From the NCBI GenBank assembly GCA_963995505.1, contig OZ023194.1, forward strand, positions 9,792,428-9,856,427: DNA of 64,000 bases, in the 5' to 3' direction. The DNA is from Hypericum androsaemum (taxonomy: Eukaryota; Streptophyta; Magnoliopsida; Malpighiales; Hypericaceae). Of this stretch, positions 45,164-57,336 are shown one piece after another; position 1 is the stretch's first letter; every line of letters starts with the position of its first letter. The position numbers were made by a program, and so were the translations under genes. Under the pieces are notes generated by a model that saw only the letters and a program-made list of their open reading frames with translations, ran no database searches and was not told the origin of the DNA.

Positions 45164-46019
45164 TAAAAGGCACAGTTGGGTTCTTCAACGGAAGTGGACC
45201 GAGCAACAAGGAGCTCATAGTTCTTTCCGCCAAATTTTCAAAGTTCAAACTTTCTGAATGAAACAATTACTACAAACACCTACCAAAAAATGTAACAAAC
45301 AAGTTCATACCTGCTAGGTTTCCACAAAATTCATAAAGCCCAGTGCCATAAATTACAAGTGCGGGATAGATTTTTAGCCCATCTGCTCGAAATGAAGGGT
45401 TTGGATTTGGTACGGAGTGAAGGAATTGATTCCTGACGGTTTGGACTGAAGGGGGACCACAGCGGCAAGCGCAAGTATGTGATAATGGCAAGCGCAGTTA
45501 TGTGATAATGACATTTATTTTTGTGAAAACGGCAAGTTCCCGTTGATGATAATGGCACACATGATTTTTTTTATTTTGGTCTCCCATGTTTTAGCATTTT
45601 TACAAAAAGGTCACACTAGCATGCACTGTTATGTGATACTAGCATGTGCAGTTATGTGATACTGGCATGCGCAGTTATGTGATAATAGCATTTGTATCCG
45701 GCCTGTGTTTGTGCGTGACTTTTTTCATTTTGGTCCCCGTATTTTAGTGCGTTTGTAAAAAAGTCCCCGCGTGTTTTCATTGCAAACAGTTCGGAATAGT
45801 GGCATTTCGTACCCAATCTATACCCCGAAATGAAGGGCTCTCAAAGAATTCTTTAAAACATTCAAGATCCCTCTTAACCCCCACAATGGGGAGATCAGGC
45901 ATCATATGAGCAACCAACCACCTGTGGCAGACAAGCAAGTCGTCAACTTGCCCTTCACGTCTCCCTAGATTACCGCAGAAACTTTATTTTTTATAAACTC
46001 CTTTTAAAAATTGTGATGG
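45164..46019. other. spacer with short tandem repeats
   Basis: 45466-45690 repeats GGCAAGCGCAGTTATGTGAT / GCATGCGCAGTTATGTGATA units, about five times. A second block (TTTTGGTCYCC, then TTTTAG, then ACAAAAAGGTC) occurs at 45566-45612 and 45722-45768. No gene recognised. Confidence 0.65.
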
Positions 46020-47545
46020 GTATTTTTTGTTGCAAGTCTCCCTAGATTAAAACATAGACTGACCATATTAATATTAATGGCAGTTGGTGTTGTATGAGAC
46101 TTGTATTTACTTAAGTTAAGGAGGTTTTGGGTTCAAACCTCACGAATGTAGAAAATATCATTATAAAAACGAGTCTCTTAAAATAGATCATGATAATACT
46201 CGACTCATAATAACAATAAAAACATAGACTGGGAAAGACTTGATTTATGTCTGTCTAACCAATTATTGGATTCGTGTTATTACTTTCTTTTCTCCGACAC
46301 TTTATCTTAATTCATATATAAAGAATACAGAATCATCGAACCTTCGTCAAGTGATTATGTAGGAACTTCATTAATTAAATAACATTTTCTCTATTTATAA
46401 CCCTGGTTATTCGAGATATATTATCAAACGAATGGAATGTTAAGGAAAATAAAATGAAAATTGTTATAATAAAATGACGTCCTAAAAGTGAGATTGAGCG
46501 GAGGAAACATTACCAGCACTCGGAGATGATGTAAGGAGCATAGTCAGGGAGGGCGAACTGGCGAGACCTGGCCGAGAAGGGAACCAAAGAGTAATTGTTG
46601 ACAAGCGAATCTTTTAATAGCCGTCGAGTTTTGTCCCATCTTATTAGGACAGACCCTCCGCTGGTACTGTTGGAAGTACTCCAACTGCCTGCCTATTCGG
46701 ATGATGTTCAACTGCAAACAAAAATTTTCCTAAAAAAAACTGCAAACAAAAATTGATACAACTTGTCACATCGAAGAGAAGTGGACCATTAATATTTTGT
46801 TGGGTAAAAATTGGCCATTAAATGATAATAAAGAAAAAGGCATACAAATTGAATTCTGGTGACATTGAGAATTCCAATCCTAGCAGAAGCAACATTTGCA
46901 CCAACTAGAAGCCTCTGTCCCCTGAGCTGGGGTCTCAAATATGGCAATGTGGGTTCTGACCCAATCGCCTCACCTAGTATCATATTGAATGAGCAAACAT
47001 TATTCACGTTGGAATTAATAGCAAAAGATAACATTTTTAGAAACACCCCGAGTGTTAAATCTTTTCGTACGAATACGAAGTTGAGACTATAGTAATAAGA
47101 GAAACCATACTGATAAGGTCAGGGATGTTGAGGCCATTGAAAAAAGAGTCGGTGGCTCGATGAGTGAGATAGTCAATGCCATAAGGATAGGCATCAGCTC
47201 GGGCTGTTGTTGCAAGGTAGTTGGTGTTACTGTTGTCCACCAGTGAGTCGCCAAATACAAAGAAAACCCTAGCTTCGGGGTTGGAAACTACACGTGCGAC
47301 CCATACCAATAGACCTACAACTATTAAAAGGTAAATCTTTCTGGGGTGGATTCCCGTTGGGACCATAATTTCCAAGAAACTCAACAGACAGTTTATGATG
47401 CTCCTGAAAGTGGAAGCTGAAATGTTGGATGTTTTCAATTACAATGACAGAACCGAGACGTGCTCTATATACATACGTTCCAAATTCTACGTCGTGTGAG
47501 GCACATTTAATGGATTGGTCATTTACGAATATGAATGATTTTGTA
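46020..47545 (-). repeat. segmental duplicate of 53270-54870 (GDSL locus)
   Basis: Coding and non-coding text match across introns and flanks: upstream GAGGCACATTTAATGGATTG, downstream GACTTGATTTATGTC and TTATGTAGGAACTT. The copy includes introns, so it arose by DNA duplication, not retroposition. It lacks the region of exons 4-5. Confidence 0.88.
46514..47366 (-). pseudogene. GDSL esterase/lipase pseudogene, exons 1-3 only
   Basis: Exons at 47111-47366, 46846-46973 and 46514-46711 match the first three exons of the intact gene at 51213-54692; exon 2 has the same length (128 bp) and exon 3 is 45 bp shorter. Block I is intact ([18 protein letters not shown]). The conserved ASAGIG is changed to ASARIG. 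A deletion of about 30 bp in exon 3 removes the TLGGNDFV stretch, the block III Gly/Asn oxyanion residues. Exons 4 and 5, with the Asp-His pair, are absent. It cannot encode an active enzyme. Confidence 0.9.
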
Positions 47546-47595
47546 ATTTTAATGGGGTACCTAGGTGCAAAGGTTAGGACTATTAATATTTCAAT

Positions 47596-48120
47596 ATGAT
47601 TAGAAGGCAGATGCTAGACCCTTGGGATACTCTATGTCCAATCTGCGGGGATGAAGATGAGAGTATTGATCATCTATTTCTTAATTGTTCTCGATCGAGA
47701 AGTGTTTGGAATTATTTTGCACGTCGAGTAGGAGTACAATGGTGTGGTTACTCTACTTTTACCTCCTCGCTTGTGGGGTGGATAGATTTTATCCATGGTG
47801 TTATGATCAAGAAGGTTTGGTACGCACTTTATGGAGCCATTTTGTGGGAGCTTTGGCTTGCAAGGAATCGGGCAATCTTCCAAGGTGAATAGTGCAATCA
47901 GGAACTTTTCATTCATATTATCACTTATCGAGTCCATGAGTGGATATGTTGGACAAACTTGGTTACAGATTTTGGTCATCAAGACTTAATGTTGTACATG
48001 AGAATTCTACGTGATAGAGGGAGGAGACTAACATGTAAGCAACAAGTAGTATAGTTCTTTTCTACTTGGTTGTACATATTTGGGATACATATAAAATTAA
48101 TCTATTTACCGAAAAATATA
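47596..48120 (+). pseudogene. LINE fragment: zinc-binding domain after RT and 3' end
   Basis: CPICGDEDESIDHLFLNCSR, then SRSVWNYFARRVGVQWCG and LWELWLARNRAIFQ, is the zf-RVT domain of plant LINEs. Downstream text to about 48110 (ICWTNLVTDFGHQDLML) continues to an AT-rich end. It is a 3' fragment on the plus strand, separate from the LINE at 4440-17400. Confidence 0.8.
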
Positions 48121-48895
48121 TTTTAATAAAATTCATGAGAGAGAGTGAATACTGTAAGGCTTACCATTATTTGATAAAATATAAAAAATTTTAACAAATA
48201 ATTTTTAAAGACTTTTGCCACTATTAAAAAAAATTATCTGACTCAAACTTGGATTATTTAGCATAACAAATCACCGAATGACAGGAAATATAAAGAGAAG
48301 AACTTGTGAAAATAATGTTGTGCTGGGTTGAAAAGTATGGCGGCCATAACGAATGTGAGAGGGGGCAGATTTGGTGGGGACTGGGCTAATCCCCATTTAT
48401 GGGGATTAACTCAAATCAATATCACTTCACATGCAAACCAATATCACTTCATATGTAAAACAACTTCTTGCAAACCAATATCATTTCACATGCAAACCAA
48501 TATCACTTCACATGCAAACTAATATCACCTGGTAGGTTATTGACTATCAGATTTAAAGATAATCAAATCTGACGGCCCAAAATGTAGTCCACACTTATGA
48601 ATAAATTTTCTTTAGTCCCCACTCAATCCGGTCTCAATGTGTTGCGAGTAAATGAAGAGTAACAATCTGGGTAATTGTTCCAATCAAATTGTCTGATCCA
48701 ATACGGACTAAATTGTGAAATTAGATCTTAGCAATTATCTTGGTTTCCTGTCAGGATAAAATTTTAGTAAATTTTGTGGCTGCAACTGCGTATTTAGTAT
48801 GCAGGAATTTTATCTTTCTTATTTTGTAAATATGTATATAACACTAACTTTAATAAAATTTTACGGTTAAAAAAAAGGGACTTGAAATTCGAAGA
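48121..48895. other. spacer with CCAATATCAC minisatellite
   Basis: 48405-48535 repeats AACCAATATCACTTCACATG about five times. 48590-48640 (AGTCCCCACTCAATCCGGTC) matches 63238-63257, next to the larger array of the same motif. No gene recognised. Confidence 0.6.
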
Positions 48896-49510
48896 ACTGC
48901 GCGACACATTTAGTGGATTGGTCATCTTCCACGAGAGAGGAGCCGGATAAGTGGTTTGGCTTACAATGAAGCCAGTACAAGTTGGTTGTAGAAAATAAAT
49001 GAAATGTCAGTAAGTAGGTAATCATATAAATCTTAATGTCTTGGGAGTCTAAGGGTGCAGTAGAACATGACACGTGTACATTTGGTTAGTCCAATGACTG
49101 GGGATGACAATTGGACCAGATGCAATCCACATTAATAATCGATTTGTTTGAGACTAAATCAAATTTGGATCTGATCCACATTCATAATCAATTTATTTTT
49201 ACACTCTTGCTTCCAAAAGACATTTAATCTAATTGAATGATGTATGTACAAATTTGGGGTTTAAGAATTCAAACCTTAACAGATATAAAGATTTGCCTTA
49301 AAAAAAATCAAATTCAGATCAGTAAACTTGATATTAAAATTTGAGTTGGATATTTATGGGTTAATGTGGTTTGGCATAATAAACAGATAGGTGTTATAAA
49401 TCTAGTAGTGATTTGTTCCTCTCGATTGATAAAACGTACTAATATTTCTTTTTTATCAATCTTCCAATGTGTGTGACTATTTTTTGGTGAACCATAAAGC
49501 AATTTCTGTC
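48896..49510 (+). repeat. GDSL-flank-derived repeat; empty-site paralogue of the 30.6-37.3 kb locus
   Basis: 48896-48925 resembles the 5' flank of both GDSL copies (ACACATTTAGTGGATTGGTC). Read on the minus strand, 48930-49510 aligns with 37325-37267, 35960-35923 and 30843-30569. It lacks both the Pack-MULE and copia-2: ATTTATATGATTACC and GCACCCTTAGAC are each present once, uninterrupted. Confidence 0.85.
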
Positions 49511-50494
49511 CTCTTGATTTTAAAATCGAACACTCTACCCAAACAATGAAAAATATAACTATAAAAATCGATGTTTGTGTGAGGTGTGAGTAATTAGTTT
49601 GTGGGTTAGTGATCGAAGCGCAATTGGTACTCATGACATACTCGAACTTAATTAGATCCTAGAGATTCCAGTCAAGTAGGTGGCCTAAAACACCACCAAC
49701 ATTTTTTTCTATTGTTTTGAACCGTAAATTTAAATTGTTTTAGAGCTAGTACCATTTGCAACTTCTTCATATTGTGAGTGAGTCTCAAATGACCCAAAAC
49801 CGTTCTAAAAAAAGCCCAAAACCAACTTATGCCCATAACTCATGGCATACACAGACTTAATTTGTTTTTGGTAAATACACAAACTTAATTAGACCACAGA
49901 GAACCTAGTTAAGTGGGTCTCTCTAGAACAATAAGTTCACATTTTTGTCTTTTGATTAAAACTCTCTTTACCTTGTTTTAGTACTAGTTATTTTTCCAAC
50001 TTTTTTTTATTGTGAATCTCAGACGAGTATATATGCTTTGTTAGCGGCTAAACTCAGCTTCCCTATGTTGGACACGCTTATTCTCACGCTTTATTACAAC
50101 CGGTCAACCTATCTTGAATAGTAAATTTTCGCATCAGCAATTACATTTGTTAGTGGATCACTATTAATTCATATACGGTCTTGTGTTATTTGGTCAACTG
50201 TTCTTTAGCTTGTATCCCAGCTAAATGTCTCACACTTTATTGCAAGTGGTTAGTTATAGAGGAATACAGAAAACTAAGATAGCTTCCAAGATCCTTAAAT
50301 GGTGACTCAAGGATGATGGTGTTTGAGGTAGAAGAAAAAAGGAAAATGAAATAGGAAACAAAAATTGTTACCACACAATTTGTATCTAGGGATACCCAAA
50401 AATTCTTCTTTTATCCATTCGTTTTCTATTTTTTCTCCTCTTCTTTTTTCCCACTTCCTTTTTTCCTCTATTTTTTCCCTTTGTTTTCTTCTCT
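49511..50494. other. intergenic, no gene recognised
   Basis: AT-rich with repeated phrases (GAACTTAATTAGATCCTAGAG and ACAAACTTAATTAGACCACAG) near 49650 and 49880. T-rich stretch at 50400-50490. Confidence 0.5.
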
Positions 50495-50640
50495 ATGACC
50501 CTTCAAGATCATCCAGGTCGCTCTCCGACGAGCATGGCAACCTTGCTGATGTTGGCGGCGGGGCATGTGACGTCTGAAAGCTTGTCGCTCGTCACTCAAG
50601 GCTCAGCATTACAGATTCAGCAAACTGGCAGAAAACAATA
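50495..50640 (+). pseudogene. CAF1-type deadenylase gene fragment, copy 2, more decayed
   Basis: It aligns with 39890-40050 (CAAGATCATCCAGGTC, CGACGAGCATGG, GCTGATGTTGGCGGCGGGGC, AACTGGCAGAAAAC). An 8-bp loss after CAGGTC shifts the frame. Both copies end with the same non-CAF1 text, so they are copies of one earlier capture. Confidence 0.6.
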
Positions 50641-51212
50641 ATGCAACTACACGTGTGAGCCTTTTTTGCTTAGTCCGAACAGTCCTACTGGACCAAGTCC
50701 ACACCCAACCCCTTTTTTATGCTGTAGTACTGGTTTTGAATTCATTGAATATACTGTAGCATAAAGAATGAAAATAAATTTTTTATCTAATAGTAAAAGC
50801 ATAACTACTCCTATTGTTTCTCATCCATTGGTTTACCAAACAGACTACTCGGGGATAAACTCCCGGGTCCAAAGCACATAAGCATATGCATTTCTTACAT
50901 ATCACAAGCACGTAGAACACCAGAGCTTGACTTATGCCCTTCAGCAACCGACGACAAATAAATTTCCAAACAAAAACAATAATACTTTTTAACGATCAGA
51001 ACCGATAATATTAGATTGCTACGAAAAAATAAAAAGAAGAATGTTGGATTAGTGAATTGCTCTCCTTCAATATAAGAGAACCAAACTACAAGTTTTTGGC
51101 TTATATAACTTGAGTGGTTAGTGTCCCGGGCTAAAATTTTTCCAAGCAAGTTAACCCGTGCAGCACTCAAGCTCCCTAGCCTTGGGGCCTTCGAGAATGT
51201 TAGCCCGTGACA
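50641..51212. other. 3' flank of the GDSL gene
   Basis: No separate gene seen. Includes the presumed 3' UTR and polyadenylation region of the minus-strand GDSL gene just left of 51213. Confidence 0.45.
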
Positions 51213-54200
51213 CTAGGTCCTAGAGTCCAATGCCATGATGGTGCTGAGATTCATAGGGTTCATGTACTTGGTGGAGCCGATCATGATGCGGGAGACGATG
51301 ATCCTATTAGCCCTCTCAGATGGGTGAAATGCGTCCCAGAATGCGTATATATCTCTGTTAGGGCACAGGTTGGATGCCACCGTGCACAGCCCAATCCCAT
51401 TATAAGGCCCTTGACCACAACAAGCGACTTGGGATGTAACAAATCCTGCCATTATGTAAGTTAATCGTAATCAATTAAGCTAAAGGGGCGTTATCATATC
51501 ATTACTATCTGCCGAAACCAGATATATGTATGATATATATATACATATACATATATTTATATATATATATACATATACATATATTTATATATATATACAT
51601 ATATATATATACACGTACATAGACACACACATCAGATAAACTAACATGGGCCAAATTGCTTCTGTGCATTTGCCGGGTGACCAATTAATTATGACAAAAC
51701 CATATAAGAAATGACAGCATTTTACAATGCATATGAGACCACAATACATGCCACAACTAAGGAGCAATTAAATTAACAATCGTGAGAAAAATATTTAGTT
51801 TAATTAGGTTTCGAGTTCAAGTTATTAGAAACTCAACAATGTTAAATATCTGTTGAGACAACTTAACTACCTTTCAAAAATTTCTTCCAACTTCAACCTG
51901 AATTAGTCAATCCAATAGATCTGATATTAGATAGTATAAAAAAAATACAACGTATGACAATCCTCACAATAACTCCTGTCCCAGCACCCAACTTGGCAAC
52001 TTCCAATCCTTAATTTGCGTACTAACCTTCAGAAAAAAAATCCTTAATTTGCGTACTCTCTAGACTCTCCCCTCCCCCATTTTATTTCAAAGAGAAAAAA
52101 AGTTTTCTACCCATTTTCTATTTTGATAGATAACATATGTTTCAGAAAATAACGTAGGAGCTAGTGCATTGACGGGAAAACTCACTTTAACTTGCAAAAC
52201 CAATTACATACTACAAGTTGGTAAATTTGAAAAAAAAGGATATTGCTTTATAATGTTCAGAACGGATATATTACCGAATAAACAGACATATAAGATGAAA
52301 CAACATATCATAAAGAAAATAAACAAGAGACAGTAAGTAGTAATCCAAACACTGCATCGGTATTAGGCAATTACCATAAGCTTGGGGATTGAAGACGAAA
52401 TCCATGTTCATCAGGTGTGTATTTGCACCGATAAAAACGTTGGAGCCGAGTTGGGTGTTAAGTCTGGTAATCATATGGACGAGCTGTGGGTTGAACAAGC
52501 CGGCTGCCCTCTGGAGTTCCGGCGAGCACTCGCCGGCTCTGCTCCTCATGGCCCGTTCCGCCGGTGCGCAACCCAGCGGCCCGGTCCCTGACACCAAAAC
52601 CCTTCTCGCTCCTAACTTGTACACCCTCTGCATTCAAATGCATATGTTACAGATGATATCTACTGATTTTGTCTTCACTTTGATATCTACTGATTTTACA
52701 CTAAATTAAATCTACGAGGATTGAACTCTGTGTGATTCTGTAATTATTATTTTTTAAATAACCTATCTAGTCGGCATCGCTAATTAGATAGGTATTATCT
52801 CGCAACTAGTCCATGATAATGATCAATGTCCTCTTTTTAATTCGGCCGCTCGCGGGTTGCCTACCTAATGATAATTTCCATCGTTCCGTATTCCACCCCT
52901 AAACGCTTTTTGTCATTATGCGAACAGTCTTGGCTAATGATATATATAATATATATTATATATATTACAAGGTTTGAGGTATGCATGAAAGCAAAAAAAG
53001 TGTTTTGATTGGGTAATTATGGGACGAGCTACAATGGCATGAACTTCAAAAAGGTTTTTTAACCTAGATACAGAGTGGTAAATATACGTAAAAGGACTAA
53101 CCAATAGCATTAATGAGAAAACGAAATATCGATTTTGAATCGAGTCCTAGCTGTCTGTACGTACCTATTGAAATCGGGTGGAGCATACATGCTGGTGAGT
53201 AGTTAGCTTTATCTTATCCCTCCAAGCAATGGGCCACTAGCATTCACTATGCAATAAAAACCTACCTAATCACTGCAGAATCTTTATTTTCTTATATACT
53301 CCTTTTGAAAATTGTGATAGTGCATGTCCCCAGATTAAAACAGACTTTAAAAAGTAGAATTTTATTGATTATAGTAATATTTAGAATTCCTCATACAGTT
53401 TTACAAAGTTGTAACCGTATCTTCGTAAAAACTCTAGCACGATAAATTTTGGTAAAAAAAATTCGTTCTAACGCCTAGTGTTTGCACTAAGATAACTTAA
53501 TTCTACACGCGTAGTGATTAAAACATAGACTGTCCCAAAATAGACTTGATTTATGTCCGTCTAACCGCTAAATGGATTCGTGTTATTAATTTTTTTCCGA
53601 CACTTTTTGTTAATGTGTATATAAATAGGATACAGAATCGATCGAACCTTGGTCGAGTAATTATGTAGGAACTTTACTAATTAATAACATTTGCTCTATT
53701 TTTCAGTCTGGTTATTCGAGAGAAATTATTAAATTAATGAAATGGTTAAGGAAAAAACATTGGGAATTGATTATATTTAAATGACGTCCTAAAAGTGAGA
53801 TTGAGGGGAGGAAACATTACCAGCAGAATTTTACGGTACTCGGAGATGATGTAGGGAACGTAGGCAGCGAGAGCGAATTGGCGAGACCTGGCCGAGAAGG
53901 GAACCAAATAATAGTTGTTGACGAAGTCGTTGCCCCCAAGTGTGATTAGGACAAGCGACTCTTTCACTAGTCTTCGAGTTTTGTGGGGTCCTATTAGAGC
54001 ACTAACCCTCTGCTGGTACTGTTGGAAGTACTCCAACTGCCTGCCTATTCGGATGATGTTCAACTGCAAGCAAATTTGACACAAATTTAATTGACTTATA
54101 TTGATCCTAATAGTTTCGAAGATTTAATGTACAACTTGTAACATGGAAGAGGAGTTGACCATTAAATGATAATAAAGAGAAAAAACATACAAATTGAATT

Positions 54201-54692
54201 CCGGTGTCATTGAGAATTCCAATTCCAGCAGAAGCAAAATTTGCACCAACTAGAAGCCTCCGTCCCCTAAGCTGGGGGCTCAAATATGGCAATGTGGATT
54301 CCGACCCTATCGCCTCACCTAGTATCATATTGAATGTACAAACATTATTTACATTGGGATAAATAGCACAAGATAACATATTTACAAACGTCCGAATGTT
54401 AAATCCCTTCGTACAAATACGAGATAGAGGTAAGAAAAACTTTACTAATAAGGTCAGGGACGTTGAGGCCATTGGAGAAACGACCGGTGGCTCGATGAGT
54501 GGGATAGTCAATGCCATAAGGATAGGCATCTGCTCGGGCTGTGGTTACAAGGTAGTTGTTGTTACCGTTGTCCACGAGTGAGTCGCCAAATACAAAGAAA
54601 GCCCTAGCTTCGGCGTTGGGAACTACATTTGTGACCCATACCAATAGGCCTAAAATTATCAACACGTAAACTTTTCTTGAAGAGATTTCCAT
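51213..54692 (-). CDS. GDSL esterase/lipase, intact five-exon gene
   Basis: Exons 54446-54692, 54191-54318, 53821-54063, 52375-52627 and 51213-51445 join in phase to 367 residues plus stop, the usual family size, in the common five-exon layout. A signal peptide covers about residues 1-29 ([20 protein letters not shown]), so it is secreted. Block [18 protein letters not shown], Ser38. Block [12 protein letters not shown]. Block [15 protein letters not shown], Gly169/Asn170. Block V: WDAFHPSE, Asp328 and His331. All SGNH catalytic residues are present. These enzymes hydrolyse ester or lipid substrates, often in the cell wall or cuticle; the substrate here is unknown. A TTG-started extension upstream of the ATG is unlikely. 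The last intron (51446-52374) carries an AT microsatellite. Confidence 0.95.
51525..51620. repeat. AT-rich microsatellite in the last GDSL intron
   Basis: Runs of ATATAT and ACATATAC units, including a duplicated ACATATACATATATTTATAT block. Confidence 0.85.
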
Positions 54693-54870
54693 AATTTTCA
54701 ATAACTCGAAGCTAGTATATTATGTTCCCAAGGGTGGCAGGTGAAATGTTGGGGATGTTTTCAAGTACAAAGACTGAACCGAGACGTCCTCTATATACAA
54801 ACTTCAAAATTCTACGTCGCGTGAGGCACATTTAATGGATTGGTCATTTACCACTCCGGATGATCGAGTA
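53270..54870 (-). repeat. segmental duplicate of 46020-47545
   Basis: It covers exons 1-3 of the intact GDSL gene, their introns, the 5' flank and part of intron 3. It is the parent-like copy because its reading frame is intact. Confidence 0.88.
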
Positions 54871-56371
54871 ATTTTACGCGATTCGTAAATTCTATTTGAA
54901 CTATCGATATTTTAAAAATACTAAGGAGAAGAAAGTGGACTGGCAAGACATGTCATTGAAAAAAATAAAATGGAAATCATTGACTATAATAACCCGTGTA
55001 AAAATAAGTACTTAGATTTACTAACAAGAGAGTTCTTATAGCTAAATCAAGAAGTATAAAATTTGACATTTCAAAATGCACAGTATGATTTTTGTCATCA
55101 TTCAATTGTAAAATTTTCGGTTGATATTTGATAAGTGTGGCCGCCGTAACGATGACGGGTACAGGTAGCTCTGGCAAATAAATGAAGATTTACCAACTGG
55201 GAAATTAAATGATCATGTCCGGTTCTAACCTGGTCATGCAATTTCTACAATTAGCGGCAATAAAGAGCAAGCTACTATTTTATGCTGTTTAATGTCTTGG
55301 TTAATACCAAACGATATATTACTTGAATTAAAATTAATACACACAGTTTGGTTAACAATTAAATCAAAGAAATAGAAAAGTAGAGATGGAAAATAAAAAT
55401 GTCTTTCCAAATTTTAAATTGGTGTTCTTCCAAATTAATAACCTTTCATGTCAAATGAAATTATTTTTTTGGAAGATGACCTTTGAAATTTGGATTTAAT
55501 TATGACCTTTATAATATGTTCTATATGATCTTTGAGATCCTACAAATAAGAGTCTTTTCTTGTCTTTTTTAAAGGTAAAATCTTTTACACCATGACACTC
55601 GCTAAGACTTGAATTTTGGAATTTTTTTAAAATTATAACGTCTTATGCCATTAGACTACATGCCTTTATGCCCTTGCCACTTGATTAATCCCATCTGTAT
55701 CTAATTCATTCAAGTCTTCTCTCTCTTTTTTACATTTCCACCATAAGAACATTATTGGCATAGTTTTAGAGGTGAATTTCTAAGAATTTTTTTAAACATA
55801 TATTATTTACACCATCCTTGATTTAAACAACCTCTTGAGTTGTTTGGCTAATAATAATAAAGATAATTCTTGAGCAATCTTAAAAATGTACTTGGTGAAA
55901 CCTATTAACAATATATCGTGGGAACAGATAGAACTGTAAAGAGAGTAATTACTAATTACATCTCAAGAACAAAAATTTGAAGACTTTCATCAAATGGTTC
56001 AAACATTGTCGAGTCAATCATTTTACTTTCCAGGTGACTTTACAATCAGATTTGAAATTACAAATTTGTCTCGAATATTATTCTTGCCTCCTCGAATCTA
56101 TCAACATACCAAGAGGCAAGTTTCCTCCCCATTTTACTACAAACATATACAACCCAGTATGATGGTCAAATAAATCAGATTAGAGCTGAATATGACAGTT
56201 GAAATATGGCAAAGTTCTCATAAATACTCGAACTTGAAAATGACTTGGTTAAGCTCACTTATTAGATGATATTAGTATTTGGTGTCATACCACACTACTT
56301 TACTCTTGGGCGTAATTTACATCTAGACATGTGTCTTTGATACTCATGGTGTAATATTTTTTCAGAGTAAT
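54871..56371. other. intergenic upstream of the GDSL gene
   Basis: AT-rich; no gene recognised. The GDSL promoter should lie in 54700-55000. Confidence 0.45.
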
Positions 56372-56380
56372 ACAAATTAT

Positions 56381-57327
56381 CATTGTTTTCAAAAATGACT
56401 CGGAGGCCGACTCAGGATTCTTCCCGTCCTTCGGGTCAACCGGTCAGACTGGTAATTATTTTATAATATACATAATCATGGGCGAGGGATTCTTCTAGAA
56501 TTAACCTTCGTCACTTTCCTTCACCCACCTTCTTCATCCATTTCTTTCTTATTCTATCCACCCTCTTCCTTTTCTGTTTCTATTTTTTTAAATCAAAACA
56601 CAGCCCACCCTCTTCCTCCACCCACCCATCTTCATCCACCTCCATCCTTTCTTATCCTACCTACTCCACTCCTCCACATTCACCTCTCCTCCCTCCATCC
56701 ATAGCTCCACCTCCACCCACTCTCCTCCACGGCTCCATCTCTCAACCTCCGTGCCCACCATGATGTCTCCTCCACCTACCCCCTCCACGGGCTCCTCCAC
56801 CTATCCTCTTCCATGGCTTCACCCACATACTGTCTCCTCCTACACCTACGCCGGCGGGTCACCAGGTTTGGTGAATGAGGAATATCTATTTCAAAGAAGT
56901 GAAAAGGTCTAGAATCATTAATTTGGGGAAAAATTAAGGGTTTGTGGAAGATCGATTTCAAAGTCTAGAATCACCAATTTGGGGAAAAGGGTTTGGGGAA
57001 GATCGTTTATTCGTTTTGGGTTTAACTGAAATGGTGAAGCAAATCGTCATAAGTTGTTTTGTGTTTTCAGATTTATTTTTTGGGCGAAAATGTGTGAAGG
57101 AGGCGAGTCGATTTGGCTAAAAATCTGATTTTTTGTTTCCAAGTTTACCCCTCAACCTTACGAACCAGATTTTTCCGGGTTAAAAATCAGAGCCAACTAT
57201 CTGGTCTGACCGAAAATCCTCCGGTTCATTAGGTTAGCGTACGTACATAGTTTTCTGACCCACTTAAGACTCTGATTTATGGTTCGACCGGTCAGACCAT
57301 TAATCAGACCACCGTCTCGAAAACAAT
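56381..57327. mobile_element. TIR element with 9-bp target duplication, non-autonomous
   Basis: It begins CATTGTTTTCAAAA and ends CTCGAAAACAAT. ACAAATTAT stands at 56372-56380 and 57328-57336. Internal CGACCGGTCAGACC and CAACCGGTCAGACTGG motifs occur near both ends. The middle is C-rich (CTCCACC runs, 56600-56800). No transposase. The terminal repeats match over only about 10 bp, so the class is uncertain (MULE-like or hAT-like). Confidence 0.55.
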
Positions 57328-57336
57328 ACAAATTAT

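Noticed and set aside
54693..54701. Upstream TTG-started extension of the GDSL protein
   Set aside because: TTG is not an expected plant start here; the ATG at 54692 gives a normal signal peptide and family length.
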